Shown piece by piece: positions 44,282 through 52,800 of a DNA stretch of 64,000 bases. Within the stretch, counting starts at the first letter, position 1. Every line of letters starts with the position of its first letter. The stretch is from positions 124,001 to 188,000 of the forward strand of contig NZ_JAHKRS010000007.1 in NCBI RefSeq assembly GCF_018863235.1, read 5' to 3'. Both the position numbers and the translations under genes were made by a program. The notes below the pieces were generated by a model. It saw only the letters and a program-made list of their open reading frames with translations, did no database searches and was not told the origin of the DNA. This DNA comes from Pseudomaricurvus albidus (GTDB taxonomy: Bacteria > Pseudomonadota > Gammaproteobacteria > Pseudomonadales > Cellvibrionaceae).

Positions 44282-44405
44282 TGCTAATGAGGAATAAGTG
44301 GGGGTCAGTGAACATTTGAGCACCTATTACTTTAGCCTAAGCTTTCGCTCGCCCTGACTGCAAAATTGAGAGCCCGCATGGGCAACGGTTTGGAAAATAC
44401 ATCCA

Positions 44406-44846
44406 GTGATCATTAAAGAGATACCCGCAAGAGATACCTTACAGCTCAGAAGTAAAGTGCTGCGTTCTGGAAAGCCGATTTCAGAATGTGTATTTGAAGG
44501 CGATGACTCAGTGGGTACGCGGCATTTCGGAGCCGTGGATAGCAACAATAATGTTGTAGGTATTGTGTCTGTCTATTCTAAAAAGACTCCACTCATTGAC
44601 GGGGGCACTTGTTTTCAGCTTAGAGCAATGGCCACAAGTGAAAGTTGTCGAGGTCAAGGTGTAGGTAATAGGCTTTTGAGTGCTGCAGAAGAATACGCAA
44701 GTCAGTCAGGAGCTTCATTTGTCTGGGCTAATGCTAGAAGTTCCGCTATTGAATTCTATATCAAAGCGGGCTACGAGATTAAATCTGATGAGTTTATGAT
44801 TGATGGAATAGGGCCTCATTACCTTGTGAGTAAATCATTTGTATAA
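44406..44846 (+). CDS. GNAT-family N-acetyltransferase
   Basis: 146 residues: GNAT fold with the acetyl-CoA-binding segment LRAMATSESCRGQGVGNRLLSAAEEYA (R/Q-x-x-G-x-G/A) and C-terminal SSAIEFYIKAGYEIKSDEFMIDGIGPHYLVSK. GTG start at 44406 without a convincing ribosome site; ATT or later codons are less likely. The acceptor is unknown. Lies alone in the accessory region and is followed ten bases later by an inverted GGGGTCAGA-type hairpin, so it looks like an acquired single gene. Confidence 0.82.
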   Translation: MIIKEIPARDTLQLRSKVLRSGKPISECVFEGDDSVGTRHFGAVDSNNNVVGIVSVYSKKTPLIDGGTCFQLRAMATSESCRGQGVGNRLLSAAEEYASQSGASFVWANARSSAIEFYIKAGYEIKSDEFMIDGIGPHYLVSKSFV

Positions 44847-44856
44847 CCAGTGAAGA

Positions 44857-44880
44857 ATAGGGTTCTGACTCCCTTTTCTC
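44857..44880. repeat. GGGGTCAGA-type hairpin, inverted copy
   Basis: GAATAGGGTTCTGACTCCCT followed by TTTC is the inverse of the motif at 42818. The AGGG / CCCT stem and T run could also terminate the acetyltransferase transcript. Confidence 0.5.
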
Positions 44881-45077
44881 GAATAAAGAACGGGCCCGGG
44901 TAGTTTCCGGTTTCGTTTTTGATCCCAATTCGCTACCCTTTGATAGGAAGATAGTACATCCGCGTTTTTGGACTATAAACTATTACTAATGTATCGAAAC
45001 TGCTCGGCATCGCCATTAGCCCTTAATGGCCTTTGGGTGAGTGGTTTTTTGGCCAGTACTGCTAAAGGTAACAATCT

Positions 45078-45719
45078 ATGTCAATAAGTCGTTGGTTTCT
45101 CGGTTCTTTGTTGGTGGTGGTTCTGGCAGGTTGCCAGTCTATGTATTATGGCGCGATGGAGAAGGTGGGCGTTCACAAGCGTGACATCATGATCGATCGG
45201 GTGGAGTCGGCTCAGGATGCGCAAACCGATGCCAAAGAGCAATTCGAATCCGCGCTGGAGCAATACCAATCCATCATCACCATTAAAGACCAGGATCTGG
45301 CGGATCGTTACGATAAACTGAACGACGAATACGAAGACAGTAAAGCCGCCGCTTTACGGGTGTCTGAGCGTATTGATGCGGTCGAAGATGTGTCAGAGGC
45401 ATTGTTCGATGAGTGGGAAGACGAAATTGACCTGTACAGCAGTGCTGAACTCAAGAGAAAAAGTCAAGCCAAGCTGGGCCAGACCAAAAGGCAATACCAA
45501 AAACTCATCAAGGCGATGCGTAGCGCAGAAGCACGCATGCAGCCCGTATTGCTGGCCTTTCAGGATCAAGTCCTGTATTTAAAGCATAATTTGAATGCGC
45601 GAGCCATTGACTCACTACAAGGCGAGCTGGGTAGTATAGAAACGAATGTTGCTCAGCTGATTGCAGAAATGGAAAAGTCCATTGCTGAATCAGAGGCGTT
45701 TATCAGTAGCCTCCAGTAG
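45078..45719 (+). CDS. DUF2959-family lipoprotein
   Basis: 213 residues. Lipobox VVLAGC with the modified Cys near residue 19, then a long, highly charged helical protein (ESAQDAQTDAKEQFESALEQYQ ... KLNDEYEDSKAAALRVSERIDAVEDVSEALFDEWEDEI) predicted to form coiled coils. The family is DUF2959, found in many marine gammaproteobacteria, with no established function; an envelope role is inferred. A truncated second copy of its 3' end lies at 46397-46573. Codon use is closer to the core genes than to its AT-rich neighbours. Confidence 0.85.
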   Translation: MSISRWFLGSLLVVVLAGCQSMYYGAMEKVGVHKRDIMIDRVESAQDAQTDAKEQFESALEQYQSIITIKDQDLADRYDKLNDEYEDSKAAALRVSERIDAVEDVSEALFDEWEDEIDLYSSAELKRKSQAKLGQTKRQYQKLIKAMRSAEARMQPVLLAFQDQVLYLKHNLNARAIDSLQGELGSIETNVAQLIAEMEKSIAESEAFISSLQ

Positions 45720-45787
45720 TCGTGAAACGCTTGCGACAGGTCGCAGATAATATTTTAAGAGTGACTGTTGCTGCTCTGGGATGAGCA

Positions 45788-45813
45788 GAAATTAAAGGGC
45801 TCTGATTACTTTT
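45788..45813. repeat. Diverged GGGGTCAGA-like motif
   Basis: GAAATTAAAGGGCTCTGATT then ACTTTT, 70 bases after the DUF2959 stop. Weakly related to the copy at 42818. The AGAAATTAAA word recurs at 46637, just before the NYN-LOTUS start codon. Confidence 0.4.
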
Positions 45814-45895
45814 CTCCATGGGGATGTATGTCAGGGCGATGTGTTTAAACGCGTCGTTGTGACGTAGAAAAATCTGTTGGGCGAAAAATATTTAG

Positions 45896-46189
45896 ATGCA
45901 TGTTTTAGAGCAGATTATATGGGCTTTGTGGTTTTTAACTATAGGACTGTTTTTCGTAAGTATAATTATAGATCAGTCATTAAGAGGACATATATCAAAA
46001 GAGTACAACGAGAAGACTTGGTGGCTGGCCAAAGGAGCCTTTCTATTTCTCTTACCTAACAGTGCATTTGTTGATGATGTATCAAAAAGGAAAAAATTAG
46101 TGTTCGTATTCTTTTGGTGGAGTGTGAGGTTCTCAGTTTTTACTCTTATTACTGGTCTGTGTTTTTCTATTTTTATTGAGCCGAATTAA
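45896..46189 (+). CDS. Small membrane protein of unknown function
   Basis: 97 residues with a long hydrophobic N-terminal segment (QIIWALWFLTIGLFFVSIII), a central soluble stretch, and a C-terminal hydrophobic segment (LVFVFFWWSVRFSVFTLITG and on to the end). Not recognised. AT-rich, no clear ribosome site. It sits between the complete DUF2959 gene and the MITE-like element, so it may be part of an inserted segment. Moderate doubt whether it is expressed. Confidence 0.5.
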   Translation: MHVLEQIIWALWFLTIGLFFVSIIIDQSLRGHISKEYNEKTWWLAKGAFLFLLPNSAFVDDVSKRKKLVFVFFWWSVRFSVFTLITGLCFSIFIEPN

Positions 46190-46253
46190 AATATGCGGGA
46201 GATAAAAGGTATTCGTAATTAGTGTAGTGAGAAAATGTTGCCTAATAATGAGT

Positions 46254-46384
46254 GGGATCAGATAAGCATTATGACACTTGTATGAATATTTTTTTGAGAT
46301 TAATCCTTCGATTAAGTGCCAATGCATTAAGATGAGCGATGTTTTAGGAGAATGCTTTGGTCGCCAAAATGTTAATCTGATCCC
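46254..46384. repeat. MITE-like element with terminal inverted repeats, copy 2
   Basis: 131 bases bounded by GGGATCAGATAAGCATTATG on the left and the inverse of GGGATCAGATTAACATTTTG on the right (first ten bases identical). No coding capacity. A diverged copy that has lost its right end lies at 37206-37322. Its ends are of the type found next to RAYT transposases, which could mobilise it in trans (recalled knowledge). Confidence 0.8.
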
Positions 46385-46396
46385 GCTTGTTCACAA

Positions 46397-46573
46397 CCCG
46401 TATTGCTGGCCTTTCAGGATCAGGTCCTGTATTTAAAACATAATTTGAATGCGCGAGCCATTGACTCACTACAAGGTGAGTTGAGTAGTATAGAAACGAA
46501 TGTTGCCCAGTTGATTGCAGAAATGGAAAAGTCCATTGCTGAATCAGAGGCGTTTATTAGTAGTCTCCAATAG
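46397..46573 (+). pseudogene. Truncated second copy of the DUF2959 gene (3' end)
   Basis: Matches 45543-45719 base for base without gaps. I count ten differences in 177 bases, all transitions, nine of them silent and one Gly to Ser. The similarity continues past the stop codon for about 70 bases. The upstream two thirds of the gene are missing, and the MITE-like element lies 12 bases before the break. No start codon or ribosome site is available, so it is a pseudogene. Confidence 0.88.
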
Positions 46574-46646
46574 TCGTGAAACGCTTAAGCTGTTCGCACA
46601 TAATATTCATGAGTGGCTGTTGCTGCCCAGGAGGGGTAGAAATTAA

Positions 46647-47363
46647 ATGGACGAATCAAAACAGAAAATTGCGTTATTTATAGATGCAGACAATGCACCG
46701 GCAAACAAGTTTGAGGATGTGCTTAGTGAAGTCGCTAAATATGGCGTAGTGACAATCAGAAAAGCCTATGGCAACTGGAAAAAGCCATCTATCAAACCTT
46801 GGGAGGATCTGCTGCATGAGTATGCTATCCAACCAGTACAGCAATACGACCTCTCAAAAGGGAAAAATGCATCAGACATTGCACTTGTCATTGATGCGAT
46901 GGATGTGATGTATACGAAGGACATTGATGTAATGTGCTTTGTATCATCCGATTGTGATTTCACACCCATGGTCACTAGAGCCCTGGCAGAGGGTAAGGTG
47001 GTCTTGGGATTCGGTGAGCGCAAGACTCCCTCGCCATTTGTTAATGCATGCTCCAAGTTTTTGTTTTTGGATCAGGAGTCTAACAATGGTGAAACGACCC
47101 AAGCAAAGATAACAAACATCAAGTCCAACACCAAACTGATCAATTTACTGCGTCAGGCAGTCGAAGCAACAGCTGAAGATAATGGGTGGGCTGGTTTAGG
47201 GCCTGTTGGCTCACATATATCAAATAAGACTTCTTTTGATACCAGAAACTACGGTTATAAGAATTTAAGCAGCCTCATTAAGGCTATAGATTTGTTTGAA
47301 CTCAAACGTGGCCCTGGCAATTCCTATCTGGTAAAAGATGTACGTAAGAAGAAGGCAACATAA
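46647..47363 (+). CDS. NYN-domain ribonuclease-like protein with LOTUS/OST-HTH domain
   Basis: 238 residues. The N-terminal NYN (PIN-like) domain has metal-binding acidic residues in ALFIDADNAPANK, SDIALVIDAMDVMY and VSSDCDFTPMVTRALAEGK; the C-terminal LOTUS/OST-HTH domain is LINLLRQAVEATAEDNGWAGLGPVGSHI ... YGYKNLSSLIKAIDLFEL. This combination, known in bacterial LabA-like and animal MARF1 proteins, suggests RNA binding and cleavage. The start region (AGAAATTAA before ATG) lies in sequence homologous to the DUF2959 3' flank, so the promoter may have been acquired with that segment. Confidence 0.88.
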   Translation: MDESKQKIALFIDADNAPANKFEDVLSEVAKYGVVTIRKAYGNWKKPSIKPWEDLLHEYAIQPVQQYDLSKGKNASDIALVIDAMDVMYTKDIDVMCFVSSDCDFTPMVTRALAEGKVVLGFGERKTPSPFVNACSKFLFLDQESNNGETTQAKITNIKSNTKLINLLRQAVEATAEDNGWAGLGPVGSHISNKTSFDTRNYGYKNLSSLIKAIDLFELKRGPGNSYLVKDVRKKKAT

Positions 47364-47514
47364 TCAGTGACTGTAACCCCAATTTCCGACTAGACCTCCC
47401 CACCTCGCCAACAAAAATCACACCTCACAACAGTAATGCTAAGGTGATATAAATAGCCCCTGCCGATTGATCCGTCCCCGGCACCGCCAACAGATGATGC
47501 AAAAGGAGTATTTG

Positions 47515-48654
47515 ATGTCAGCCTCACAAGGTTACAGTCGTTTGGAGCAGGGCAGTTTTCTGCTGATGCTGGTGCTTGTCTCTGTGCTGTTCTTTTTTCT
47601 GCTCAAGCCGTTTTTCAGTCCGGTGTTTTGGGCGTGTGTGATTACCATTTTGTTTTATCCGTTGTATCAGCTGCTGCAGGACCGCTGGAACAGCCGCAAT
47701 CTGGCGGCGCTGGCGACGTTAGCGGTATGCATTGTGGTCGGTGTGGCGCCGATGCTATTTCTGATCAAGGCCATGGTGGGCGAGGGGCAGGAAGTGTATC
47801 AGCTGGTGCAGAGCGGCGAGCTGGACCCCGCGAAGTATCTGGACAAGGTGCGTGAGGGGTTCCCGTTTGTGCAGGGGTTTCTGGACCGCTTTAATATCGA
47901 CCTGTCGCTGATCAAGGAAACACTCACCAAGAGTGCTGGCACGGTGAGTCGCTGGGCGGCGCAGAATACCTTGTCCATCGGGCAGAATATGTTGCAGTTC
48001 TTTGTCAGTCTGGCACTGATGCTGTATCTGGTGTTTTTCCTGTTTCGCGACGGCCCCATGTTGATCGATCTGCTGATCCGGGCGTTGCCGATGGGGGACG
48101 AGCGGGAGCGGCATCTGTTCAACAAGTTTGCCGAGGTGACCCGGGCGACGGTGAAGGGCAATCTGGTGGTGGCCATTATTCAGGGGAGTCTGGGGGGTAT
48201 TATCTTTGCCTTGCTGGGCATCAAGGGCGCTGTCTTCTGGGGGGCGGTCATGGTGTTGTTGTCGCTGATCCCTGTGGTGGGGGCCAGTCTTATCTGGGGG
48301 CCGGTGGCGATCTATTTGTTTGCCGTGGGCAGCTGGGAGAAGGGATTGATCCTGACAGCCTTTGGCGCCGGGATTATTGGTTTGGTGGACAACCTGTTGC
48401 GCCCCATTTTGGTGGGCAGGGATACCAAGCTGCCGGATTATCTGGTGCTGTTGTCGACCCTGGGCGGATTTGCGCTGTTCGGTATGAATGGCTTTGTCAT
48501 CGGCCCCTTGGTGGCGGTCTTGTTTATCGCCTTCTGGCAGATCTTTATTCTGGATTTTAACAGTGAGTCAGAAAGCTCTGAGTCTGTGGACCCTGACTCC
48601 GAAAACAGCGAGGCGAAAGCCGGGGGGGAGTCACCACAGGACAAGTCCGACTGA
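47515..48654 (+). CDS. AI-2E family (TqsA/PerM-like) membrane transporter
   Basis: 379 residues from ATG 47515, which has AGGAG six bases upstream (the open frame extends to 47467 without support). About eight membrane segments in the usual pattern: two at the N-terminus, a soluble stretch around residues 85-155, then LALMLYLVFFLFRDGP, GNLVVAIIQGSLGGIIFALLGI, and LVDNLLRPILVGRDTKLPDYLVLLSTLGG, the family signature. The C-terminus is a Ser/Glu/Asp-rich tail. Members export signalling molecules or act as Na+/H+ antiporters; the substrate is not known. Single gene. Confidence 0.92.
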   Translation: MSASQGYSRLEQGSFLLMLVLVSVLFFFLLKPFFSPVFWACVITILFYPLYQLLQDRWNSRNLAALATLAVCIVVGVAPMLFLIKAMVGEGQEVYQLVQSGELDPAKYLDKVREGFPFVQGFLDRFNIDLSLIKETLTKSAGTVSRWAAQNTLSIGQNMLQFFVSLALMLYLVFFLFRDGPMLIDLLIRALPMGDERERHLFNKFAEVTRATVKGNLVVAIIQGSLGGIIFALLGIKGAVFWGAVMVLLSLIPVVGASLIWGPVAIYLFAVGSWEKGLILTAFGAGIIGLVDNLLRPILVGRDTKLPDYLVLLSTLGGFALFGMNGFVIGPLVAVLFIAFWQIFILDFNSESESSESVDPDSENSEAKAGGESPQDKSD

Positions 48655-48777
48655 CGAGTTGACCCTGTTTGGAGGCTGCTTTATAAAGGCAGCTCGCCCT
48701 GTATTCATGTCGTATTAAGGGATAGTCCGTGAAAATAGCAGTTTGAGACAATCGTACCCTACGACAACCGTAATCTG

Positions 48778-49308
48778 ATGAGTGATTTTTTTATGTTAAC
48801 TGTACAAGCCAAAAACACCGCCGCGACACTTTTGGGTGTGATTTCAAAGCTGATGTTGATGATCAGCCTGTCCGTGGGCTCGGGCGTTGCCCTGGCTGAA
48901 ACCGATATCTCGGTGTTCAAGAGCCCAAATTGCGGCTGCTGCCAGAAGTGGGTTGATCATCTGGAGAGTAACGGCTTTCAGGCACAGGTCACCGATACCG
49001 ACCGCATGAACGTGATCAAGCACGAGCACGGTATCTCGTCTCAGTACCAGTCTTGCCATACCGGCGTGGTGGATGGTTATGTCTTTGAAGGCCATGTGCC
49101 TGCCGCGGTGATGCAGAAGTTTCTGAAAGAAAAGCCTGAAAATGCCATCGGTCTGGCGGTTCCGGGTATGCCGATGGGCAGCCCGGGTATGGAAATGGGC
49201 AATCGCCACGACGATTATGATGTCCTGTTACTGAAGAAGGATGGCAGCAGCGAGGTGTACGAGCATATCAGCGCGCCAGTGGCGTCTTCTCATGACCATA
49301 ACCATTAA
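48778..49308 (+). CDS. DUF411 exported metal-binding protein
   Basis: 176 residues with an N-terminal signal sequence (LMLMISLSVGSGVALA) and the DUF411 domain: FKSPNCGCCQKWVDHLESNGF (CxxC-type CGCC), HGISSQYQSCHTGVVDGYVFEGHVPA, and a Met/Gly-rich loop GMPMGSPGMEMG, followed by a His-rich end (SSHDHNH). Such proteins are linked to copper handling in the periplasm. An N-terminal start five codons later is also possible. It lies upstream of the cobalamin riboswitch but reads separately. Confidence 0.88.
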   Translation: MSDFFMLTVQAKNTAATLLGVISKLMLMISLSVGSGVALAETDISVFKSPNCGCCQKWVDHLESNGFQAQVTDTDRMNVIKHEHGISSQYQSCHTGVVDGYVFEGHVPAAVMQKFLKEKPENAIGLAVPGMPMGSPGMEMGNRHDDYDVLLLKKDGSSEVYEHISAPVASSHDHNH

Positions 49309-49399
49309 GGCCTGTTTTGAAGGACAGTCGCCTTTCTTGGCCCTCCTGGAAAACTCTTTGACCTGAAAGTCATTCGCTTCTAGTATAGGCGCCTTCTGT

Positions 49400-49565
49400 A
49401 AAAGGGTGCCTGTCGGCGATCGCTGTGTTGATCGTCTGGAACAGGTTAAACGGGAAGTGTGGTGTTTGGTGTTCTGCGGAACCCAATTGATTCCACCGCT
49501 GCCCCCGCAACGGTAATCCGCCTGAATGAACTCTGGTGGTGAGCCCGAAACCGGCCCTTTGCAGC
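49400..49565 (+). promoter_or_regulatory. Cobalamin (B12) riboswitch
   Basis: Contains the conserved elements in order: GGTGCCTGTCGGC, AACGGGAAGTGTGGTG, ATTCCACCGCTG, CCCCGCAACGGTAA, and the B12 box GAGCCCGAAACCGGCC. Outer bases AAAGGG and CCCTTT can close the aptamer. Located 255 bases before the CobN-like gene, so adenosylcobalamin is expected to repress that operon when abundant. Confidence 0.92.
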
Positions 49566-49820
49566 ATTTTGCAACGATGAAGCGGAGGGCTTTATCCTGG
49601 GCAGTTTCTTTTCATTGCTGATTTGTTATCGCCTCAAGACTTAACCCCAAAGGTTCGAAGGTTTTTGGCAACCGCAAACAGCACGCCTTATTGATCTCTC
49701 CTCCTGTCTGAATTGTCTGTCGTTGTCTGCGTAGGCGACACATAGACTTACAGACCCATTGCTTTGTCGTTCAATTGTTTTTGGTGGCCTCAGGGCCGAC
49801 CCGATTCTTTTGGAGACAGT

Positions 49821-52800
49821 ATGGCCTTTTTCTCAGCATCGTCGAACCTCCGTGGTTTGTTTGGCTTTCCATTAACTTTCATCAGCAAAGCTTGCCGACA
49901 TGGTGCACACATGGCTGTGTTGCTGCTGTTGTGTCTGGGGAGCGTGACGCTGTCTGCCGAGGAAAAGACCCTGCTGGGTATTGTCACGCCTCGCAACAGT
50001 GCCGATGTGATGAGCGGGGCTCAGGCGTTTCATCAGGCGTACCCACAGCATCAGCTGTTGCTCCGAACCACCGATCAATTCAGTGATATGACCGAGGCCG
50101 ACCGTCGTCAGCTGCTCGACAGCGCCGATGTGGTGTTTGCCGGCGGTGTGTTTGGTGATGCCTCGGCACTGTTGAACGGTTATCTGGCGGATCGCCAGCT
50201 CATGAGTGACTTTATTGCCGTGCACAGTGATCGTCGGTTGGTGAACGCATCACGCATAGCGGGGCAGAATCTGCTCGACGGTGCAGATCTGGATGTGCTG
50301 ATGGAAGATCCGCCGCTGGCCCCCGATATGGATCTCGAAGGCTGGCTGGCGCAAAGACTGGAGCAGTACCCTGAGTATCGCGACTGGCTGTTGGCCAAGA
50401 CCTTCTGGGCCGATCGCAATACTCACAATATCGACGGACTCTTTCGCTTACTGGTGCAACTGACCGGTGAACCCATGGAGATACCGGCACCGGAGCTGCA
50501 CCAGCCGTTGCGTTTCTTTTTGGGCAATCAGCAGCTGACGATTCAGAAAGACACCTTGCTACTGCCAGCATCTGCAGACGAGCCGCAACGCTGGGTGGTT
50601 GTGCTGGATTATGATCATGGCGATCGTCCGGGCGAGAAAGCACTGACCGAACAACTCTGTGCGCAGCTGCTGCAAAAGGGTCAGCAGTGTCTGAACGTGC
50701 TCGCCAAATGGGGCGAGGCCAGTGTGCGGGCGGTGGAAATTTTGCGCAATCACAGCGATCGGGTCGGTGTGATTATCTCGCTGCAAAATTTTGTCGTGGG
50801 CGGCGGTGAAGGCCGCGAGACGGTTACCGAACATTTGGCTTCGCTGAATGTTCCGGTTCTGAACGCCATACGCCTGAGTGATGCGACGGAAAAAGAGTGG
50901 CGTCTGTCAGAAGAGGGCATACGCTGGGACAGCGTCCACTATCGAATTGCCATGCCAGAGTTGCAGGGCGTGTCACAGCCCATGGTGGTTGCCGCCATGA
51001 CACCACCCAGTATTGATCAAGTGACAGGCTTGCGGGTGGAGTTGTCGCAGCCGGTGGATACTCAGGTATCACTGTTGGCGCAACGGGCAGACCGATGGTT
51101 GACCTTACAGAACAAGGGCAATGCCGATAAAAAAGTGGCCATTATTTATTACAACCACCCGCCGGGGCGCCACAACATTGGTGCAGATAACCTGAATGTG
51201 CCGGATTCACTGTTTCACATTCTGAACGAAATGAAAAAGGCCGGTTTTGACACGGGAGTACTCCCGGAATCCAAAGAAGCCCTGCTGGATTTGATGCAGG
51301 AAAAAGGCGTCAATCTGCCGGAAGATCGTAAAGCCTTGCAGGCCATGTCAACCAAAGTCGAAACGGTTTCGGTGAAGCAGTATTCCCAGTGGTTTGAGAC
51401 CTTGCCCCAATCCCTGCAGCAGGAAATGGTGAACGGGCCTCTGGGGTATCTGCACCAGATGTTGCAGCAGGCGGTAGAACTCAAGGATCGTGAAGTTGGC
51501 AAGCATCTGGTGATGCGGGTGGTGGAAGATCTGCGGCACGCCGTGGAAGGCGCCGATCACCCTGCGCGTGAACGGGTTCTGCGATTGTTGCAACAGCTAC
51601 AGAGTTCCTACACGGAAAACGACGACAGCCAGATTGACTGGGCCGCGGCACAGCAATTGGTGAAAGCCATTGCCGAAAGCGGCATTGAAGGTGTTCGTGG
51701 TTGGGGCAAGTTACCTAGCAAGGTGATGGTTAATGACCAGAAGATACTGATTCCCGGTATTCAGTTTGGCAATGTGTTCGTTGGCCCTCAGCCGCCACGG
51801 GGGTGGGAGCTGAATGAAGAGCTGCTGCACGCGAATATGTCTTTCCCGCCGCCGCATCAGTACATGGCCTTTTATCAGTGGTTGCGCCACGATTTTCATG
51901 CGGATGCCGTGGTGCATTTGGGGCGGCACTCCACCTATGAATTCCTGCCGCGTCATCGTGTGGGGTTGAGTGATGAAGATTACTCCCAGGCTCTGTTGGG
52001 CGACCTGCCCAGTGTCTATCCGTACATCGTCGATGGCGTTGGTGAAGGCATTCAGGCCAAGCGCCGTGGACTGGCGGTGATGGTGGATCACCTCACACCT
52101 CCGCTGGACAGCACCGAACTTTACGATCAGTTGCTGGAACTGCGTCATCTGGTCGAAAGCTTTGAAGCGGCACCCGAAGCTGCCGGTGCCATGCGGCAGC
52201 GTGCCATTGTAGCCATCAAGGAAAAAGTCAACGAACTCAAATTGCAGGATGAGTTACTGGCCAGTATGGAAGGCGAACTGGCTGTGCGCGGCATTACAGA
52301 TTTTGATCAGGTGGAAGATGAGTTGCTGGTGCATGAGGTTGGCCATTACCTGACCAAGCTGCAGGAAGACTTTATGCCCCTGGGGCTGCATGTGTTCGGT
52401 CGTGACTGGTCGGATGATGCGATCAATACCATGTTGAATTCCATGGCGCAGGGCAGCGACATTGAGCCGGAATGGAAAGATCGCCTCAGCCAATCGCCGG
52501 CCCTTGAAATGACAGGGCTGCTGGGCGGTTTAAGTGGCCAGTATGTGGCGCCGGGCAAAGGCAATGACCCAATCCGCACGCCGGAAGCCTTGCCCACCGG
52601 ACGCAACTTTTATGCGCTGGATGGCAGTCTGATTCCTTCAAAACTCGGGTATCAGGTTGGTGTGGAGCTCGCCAGGACGGCTCGTGAATCGGATAAGCAC
52701 ACTGCGGTTCAGGGTAACAACTCTAGTCACGGTAATGCCGCTGGCGATTCGCAAGACTCCGAAGCCATCGTACTTTGGGCGTCGGATGTGGTGCGCGATG

